Assembly: GCA_029777755.1 (NCBI GenBank)
Contig: JAKORQ010000088.1
Coordinates: 1-26,051, forward strand
Direction of reading: 5' to 3'
Length of the DNA stretch: 26,051 nucleotides
DNA from: Planctomycetota bacterium
GTDB lineage: Bacteria > Planctomycetota > Phycisphaerae > Tepidisphaerales > Tepidisphaeraceae
Below are positions 22,553 to 26,051 of the stretch, piece after piece. The notes under the pieces were generated by a model. That model ran no database searches and was not told the origin of the DNA. It was given only the letters and a program-made list of their open reading frames with translations. Each line of letters begins with the position of its first letter. Within the stretch, counting starts at the first letter, position 1. A program made the translations under genes and the position numbers.

Positions 22553-25039
22553 TCAAACAAGATTCCCGACGCGCAGGATTCTCGGCGGATCGGCAAACTC
22601 CCATGCCATCTCGTGCGGCACGCCGGGGAACAGGTCGAACATGTTGTCCTCCAGGCGCTTCTCGCCATCGAGATCCAGGCAGACGCCCCACGCGAATGCA
22701 TCGCTGACGAAAACGGCCCGGCCGCCCTCCACCTTTACCTTTACATCCGCCTTCGGCCAGCGAAGTTCCTTCATCAGCGGCAGCGCCAGGCGGTTCTTCG
22801 CGATCACCCTGCCGTCGCGCAGCAGCATGCCGAAGGCCAGTGAACTGTTCACATCCTCCCACCTCTCGCGAGGGAAGCTGGCGAGGCGAGTGCTGGTGTT
22901 GGGCGGAAGAACCACATCCTTGCGCTCATCCATCACATATTGGCCGGCCAGCTCAAAGATGCCGTAGCGCAACTCACAGCTCACCGCCTCCAGCGTCTCA
23001 TTGATGCCGTAGACCGTGATGTCATCCCCTTCCTCGGCGAGCACGATATGGACGCCCTGGAGTGCCCGCTTCACCGACCAGAATGAAGGCGTGCGGCGCA
23101 GGTAGTAGTCAACGATCGTCCATGAGCGCACGGCCGGCCAGGTGTCGTTGTACATCCAGAAGATGGCGGATGCGACGTCGAACATCTTGTGGCGGAAGCT
23201 GTCGCAGTACTCTTTAAGCCCCTCGCACTGCACCAGCCCGCCCCAGTAGCAGAACTCCTCCATGCTCATGTCGGCCGGATCCTTGCCGATGTGCTGAATG
23301 AGCATGTTGTCGGTATGGCTGGGCTCTTCCATCAGGGCGATCGAGTTCTCGTGCGTCTGCCAGGCAAATGTGTGCAGCCGTCGCTGGTCCTCCGGCAGGC
23401 AGGCGAGAATCGTCGGCAGCGAGGTTGGCCCCAGGCACCCCCCCTCATTGGGGAAGCGTGGCCGAACCGGCCGATACTTGCGGAAATCCGTATCAGCAAA
23501 CCCGATAAACCAGGGATGCTGATCCCCCACATGCGGATTACGCGGGTCGATATAGTCCGGCGAGAATGGCGAGGATGGCTGGTAGTAGCGTGTGGGATCT
23601 TCCTCGGCCATCAGGCGCGGCAACGTCAGGTGAAATATCGCGTAATCTGGATGCACGACGCCCCTGTCGTAACCCCAGTGCCAGGCGCCCTCCTCCATCT
23701 CGTTGTTGCCGCACCAGACGATCAGGCAGGGATGACGCGCCAGCCGGCGGATGTTGTAGCGGGCCTCGCGCTTGATCTCGTTGTGGAACTGTTCATCAGT
23801 GCCAGGATACTTGCAGCACGCAAAGATGAACTCCTGCCATACGAGGATGCCTTTCTCATCGCACAGGTCGTAGAAGTCGTCAGTCTCGTACTGGCCGCCG
23901 CCCCAGATGCGCAGCAGGTTAAAGTTAGCCTCCAGCGCCAGGTCGGTGAGTTTGTCGTAGCGGGCGCGATCGGCCCTCATGAAGATCAGGTCGGCCGGGA
24001 CGAAGTTGCCCCCCTTGCAGAAGATCGGCTTGCGGTTCACCTCGATGATGAAGTAACGACCCTCGGACGGGTGACGATCCTGGTTGATGCGCACATGGCG
24101 GAAGCCGATACGTGAACTTTGCTGCGCTATGATCGCGCCGTCGATCTCGATCGATACGGTGAGGTCGTAGAGTGGCTGGCCGCCATGCCCGACCGGCCAC
24201 CAGAGTTCAGGCTGCGGCACGATGAGCTTTGCCTCGGGGCAGCAGATCCCGCGTTTCACTTCAACATCGCTGACCAGAACCGACTGGTAAAAACCTCCCC
24301 GCCGGATCTCAGCGCGGACACTTACCCTGGCGTCGTCGGCCAGGCACTCCATGAACGGGCGAACCGTAACCTGCCCCTCGTGCAGGTCATCACTCACCGT
24401 CACCAGCGGCACGACCGTATCCAGGCGGACAGGGTCGCTGGTCCATTCCAGGCGAACATCGCCGGTGATGCCGACATTGATCAGCCGCGGCGACCAGTCC
24501 CATGAGAAGGAGCACTGCTGCTTGCGCAGCCAGTGGCGCTTGTGGAGCTTGCCATTGAGGTGGCCGTCGTAGCCCGCATAGGGGCGATCGCAGACGTCAT
24601 ACAGGCCGGAATCCAGGTGGACGACGAGGATGTTCTTGCCCGGCCGGAGCTTGCCGGTGACGTTGATGCGGCAGGGGTAGAATACGTTGCGATGGGTGCC
24701 GATCTCCTCACCATTGAGGATGATCGACGCCACCAGGTCGAGCTGCTGGAAATGCAGCCAGACGTTCCCGGCCGAGAGCATTTCCTCCGTCGCCTCAAAC
24801 TCGCGGCGATAGCTCCAGATGAACTCCTCCACCCACCGGGCGGCCAGCACATTGGTATCGCGATAGACGTCAGCGATGATCCCCTGGCGAATGAGGTCAA
24901 GATGCACCTCGCCTGGTACAGTCGCCTGGAAGTATCGGGAGGGGATGGTCTTCTCGTAGGTGGCAAATTGCATACGGTTGCGCTGCCCATCCGTCCAGCG
25001 CAGCCCCCAGGAGCCGTTGAGTGAAAGCGTATTCATCAT
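22553..25039 (-). CDS. GH2 family beta-mannosidase-like glycoside hydrolase
   Basis: This 828-residue enzyme has the GH2 layout. A sugar-binding beta-sandwich domain spans about 1-190 (LNGSWGLRW at the start, NVWLHFQQLD, GTHRNVFYPC), an Ig-like domain about 200-310, a TIM barrel about 320-610 and C-terminal beta domains. The acid/base Glu447 lies in WCGNNEMEEG, a form typical of beta-mannosidases rather than beta-galactosidases. The nucleophile is probably Glu532 in FPNEGGCLGPTS. LRIWGGGQYE is another mannosidase hallmark. It likely removes terminal beta-mannose from manno-oligosaccharides. No signal peptide is visible, so it may be cytoplasmic. Start codons are ATG at 25039 and 25036, without a clear ribosome site. 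The gene is bracketed on both sides by two repeat families. Confidence 0.9.
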   Translation of the reverse strand: MMNTLSLNGSWGLRWTDGQRNRMQFATYEKTIPSRYFQATVPGEVHLDLIRQGIIADVYRDTNVLAARWVEEFIWSYRREFEATEEMLSAGNVWLHFQQLDLVASIILNGEEIGTHRNVFYPCRINVTGKLRPGKNILVVHLDSGLYDVCDRPYAGYDGHLNGKLHKRHWLRKQQCSFSWDWSPRLINVGITGDVRLEWTSDPVRLDTVVPLVTVSDDLHEGQVTVRPFMECLADDARVSVRAEIRRGGFYQSVLVSDVEVKRGICCPEAKLIVPQPELWWPVGHGGQPLYDLTVSIEIDGAIIAQQSSRIGFRHVRINQDRHPSEGRYFIIEVNRKPIFCKGGNFVPADLIFMRADRARYDKLTDLALEANFNLLRIWGGGQYETDDFYDLCDEKGILVWQEFIFACCKYPGTDEQFHNEIKREARYNIRRLARHPCLIVWCGNNEMEEGAWHWGYDRGVVHPDYAIFHLTLPRLMAEEDPTRYYQPSSPFSPDYIDPRNPHVGDQHPWFIGFADTDFRKYRPVRPRFPNEGGCLGPTSLPTILACLPEDQRRLHTFAWQTHENSIALMEEPSHTDNMLIQHIGKDPADMSMEEFCYWGGLVQCEGLKEYCDSFRHKMFDVASAIFWMYNDTWPAVRSWTIVDYYLRRTPSFWSVKRALQGVHIVLAEEGDDITVYGINETLEAVSCELRYGIFELAGQYVMDERKDVVLPPNTSTRLASFPRERWEDVNSSLAFGMLLRDGRVIAKNRLALPLMKELRWPKADVKVKVEGGRAVFVSDAFAWGVCLDLDGEKRLEDNMFDLFPGVPHEMAWEFADPPRILRVGNLV

Positions 25040-25250
25040 GATTCGGATGCAAAGGATGGATGAAGGGCAAGGAAATTGCAAGGAGGGAAGGCACGGAGGA
25101 AAGGGAGAGCGACGAAGCGACTAAGCGCCGGAGCAACGAAGGGAAGGAGAAGGCACGAAGGAATGGTGAAGCGACGCCGCGACGAAGAGGTAGCGCGGGA
25201 GGAACCAAGGCGATCCAGCACAAATACGCGCTCTGGCCAGAAGGTCACTT
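25040..25250. repeat. strand-asymmetric purine-rich region
   Basis: The plus strand from about 25045 to 25205 is dominated by A and G, with reiterated words such as GAAGG, ACGAAG, GGAGG and GCGACGAAG. No protein family is seen in any frame. A 360-base stretch between the GH2 start and 25400 holds only this region and repeat copy B. Such a tract can form RNA-DNA hybrids or triplexes, or be a decayed simple repeat. Confidence 0.55.
25091..25119 (+). repeat. purine-rich short repeat, copy 3
   Basis: Reads GGCACGGAGGAAAGG (from 25090) then GAGAGCGACGAAGCG. It matches the minus-strand copies at 22513-22540 and 20197-20225. It is in inverted orientation to copy 2, so the pair flanks the GH2 gene as inverted repeats. 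Confidence 0.5.
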
Positions 25251-25257
25251 TCAGAAC

Positions 25258-25342
25258 CAGTAGAGCATCTTCACTGGGCCTGCGGGATCTTTTGCGCGCG
25301 GCACTAGTTCCGCCCAAAGTGGAGCGGGCGGTCTCCGCCCGC
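25258..25342. repeat. inverted-repeat element, diverged copy B
   Basis: Three blocks match the element at 22309-22494 in the same order: CAGTAGAGCA (25258-25267), CTGCGGGAT followed by a T-run and G (25280-25294), and AAAGTGGAGC (25316-25325). The end is a perfect 8-base-pair hairpin GCGGGCGG-TCT-CCGCCCGC (25324-25342), analogous in shape to GCAGGTCG-GCT-CGACCTGC in copy A. Middle sequence is missing relative to copy A. Confidence 0.55.
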
Positions 25343-25449
25343 GGTAGGTAGGGTAATCCTCGGCAAACGTACACGATCAGAGGCAGAGAAACCGGAGGAT
25401 ATGCATTGTCCCGCGAGCAAGGCAGCCGCATCTACTCCGTGGAGGCGAT

Positions 25450-25530
25450 GGAAGTCGAATCGCCCGCCAGGAACCGGGTTGCCTCGACTTCCGCACAGCG
25501 GCCGACGTCAACCCCACAGGCAGGCGATTC
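25450..25530. other. overlapping alternative inverted repeats
   Basis: GGAAGTCGA (25450-25458) is complementary to TCGACTTCC (25484-25492). GAATCGCCCGCCAG (25457-25470) is complementary to CAGGCAGGCGATTC (25517-25530) at 12 of 14 bases. The two stems share bases 25457-25458 and partly exclude each other. Their position upstream of a small gene recalls an attenuator-like leader, but no T-run or uORF evidence supports that directly. Confidence 0.4.
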
Positions 25531-25613
25531 GCAGCCCCCACAAAGCGAGGGATTGTCCGAAACTCTACGCGAACGAGATTGGAGCTGAAGACTTGGGCCA
25601 AGAGGTGCCGGTG

Positions 25614-25901
25614 ATGTACCGGCAGATGAGCTTGCGTGAGTTACTGCGGATGATGGACGCCCGGGCCCAAGACGTCAGCAGCGCCGTGCATGAGATGCTC
25701 CCCGTCTTCCGGCGTGCTCTGGCCCGTCTGGCGGATGAGACCGCAGACGCCCAACTTAAGCAGATGATCCGCACGTTGGAGACCTACGCCGGCGTGAAGG
25801 GTGGCAAGTGGACGCGCGAGGCGGAAGAAAAGATCGCCCGCGCCGGGAGACGTCTGTTGAGACCGGCAAGCACCCGAATCGCCGCACTGCCCAGATCCTG
25901 A
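25614..25901 (+). CDS. small helical protein of unknown function
   Basis: This predicted protein of 95 residues (MYRQMSLRELLRMMDARAQDV at the start) is rich in Arg, Ala, Leu and Glu, and should be largely alpha-helical. The SLRELL...ALARLADETADAQLKQMIRTLE pattern faintly resembles the first two helices of ferritin-like DUF892/YciE proteins, but it is too short for a full domain. I do not recognise it with confidence. ATG at 25614 has AGAGG 8 bases upstream. TTG at 25593 with GGAG at 25581 is an alternative start that would give 102 residues. The frame is open back to 25401, but that part has a Pro/Arg-rich composition unlike protein-coding DNA here and crosses the inverted repeats. Confidence 0.45.
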   Translation: MYRQMSLRELLRMMDARAQDVSSAVHEMLPVFRRALARLADETADAQLKQMIRTLETYAGVKGGKWTREAEEKIARAGRRLLRPASTRIAALPRS

Positions 25902-26004
25902 GCCGCTTCGATAACGTCCTGATTCATGCGCACATTTGAACGAAGAGCCCTCCCGCTGGAAGGTGTTGGTAGTTGATCAACCCTTTACCAGACAGGAGAG
26001 CCTG

Positions 26005-26051
26005 ATGGACAGCGTAGCAAATGGATCGGTCGAAGGCACGACTTCGCTCAA
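26005..26051 (+). CDS. start of a protein gene, cut by the right edge
   Basis: ATG at 26005 follows a good ribosome site (GGAGAG at 25995-26000) and opens a frame reading MDSVANGSVEGTTSL up to the window end. Too little is visible to name it. It lies about 100 bases after the small helical protein gene, on the same strand. A perfect palindrome GTTGATCAAC at 25972-25981 lies 24 bases before the start and could be a regulator site. Confidence 0.5.
   Translation, partial: MDSVANGSVEGTTSL

Noticed and set aside
22553..25039. Beta-galactosidase (lacZ) assignment for the GH2 gene
   Set aside because: The GNNE acid/base motif and LRIWGGG segment fit beta-mannosidases better than beta-galactosidases.
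25406..25588. 60-codon TTG-started frame
   Set aside because: The GGAGG spacing is good, but the protein is low in complexity, has no recognised homology and overlaps the inverted repeats; left as a possible leader peptide only.
25964..26004. Palindrome GTTGATCAAC as an FNR/CRP-type site
   Set aside because: It lacks the half-site spacing of those regulators; a 10-base palindrome alone is weak evidence.

Overview
The window looks like chromosomal DNA from a planctomycete, most likely class Phycisphaerae. The basis is high GC, an N-terminal LEPR-XLL-like sorting motif (ETLENRRMLAA) in the protein at 11274-12365, secreted plant-polysaccharide hydrolases, and intergenic DNA rich in short degenerate repeats. 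No 16S rRNA or other phylogenetic marker is present, so this placement is an inference. I see no tRNA, rRNA, CRISPR array, transposase or phage gene.

Layout. (1) 1-3202, plus strand: a tight four-gene sugar or sugar-acid catabolic operon, cut off on the left. It holds an extended SDR epimerase, a gluconate-5-dehydrogenase-like SDR, a TIM-barrel isomerase/decarboxylase-like protein and a PGDH_C-type oxidoreductase. The last two resemble the OiaC and ApnO families of D-apionate breakdown. (2) 3279-8439, minus strand: a DNA-repair operon in the order MBL-fold exonuclease, ATP-dependent DNA ligase, Lhr-like helicase. (3) 8567-11151, plus strand: an ABC-3 metal-transporter permease without an ATPase or binding protein nearby, then an acyl-CoA-synthetase-like protein that lacks the usual catalytic A10 lysine. 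(4) 11274-12365, minus strand: a cell-surface or extracellular beta-repeat protein. (5) 12637-15214, plus strand: cytochrome bd oxidase cydA-cydB, closed by a very strong terminator. (6) 15472-17262, minus strand: secreted GH10 xylanase. (7) 17381-20134: a GT-C membrane glycosyltransferase and a TrkH-like cation transporter, convergent and overlapping at their 3' ends. (8) 20285-22307, plus strand: hisI, probably leaderless, then glpD. (9) 22553-25039, minus strand: a GH2 beta-mannosidase-like enzyme. (10) 25040-26051: repeat-rich intergenic DNA, a short helical protein, and the start of a gene running off the right edge.

How the genes fit together. The xylanase, the beta-mannosidase-like enzyme and the apionate/sugar-acid operon suggest a plant-cell-wall degrader. 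Apiose is a branched plant pentose found in pectin, which suits that idea. The cytochrome bd oxidase fits growth at low oxygen.

The least explained material is non-coding. An imperfect inverted-repeat, MITE-like element (22309-22494) has two diverged relatives, at 15304-15399 and 25258-25342. A separate purine-rich short repeat occurs three times, at 20197-20225, 22513-22540 and 25091-25119. Both families bracket the GH2 gene. Genome-wide repeat searches would show whether these are real mobile or regulatory families.
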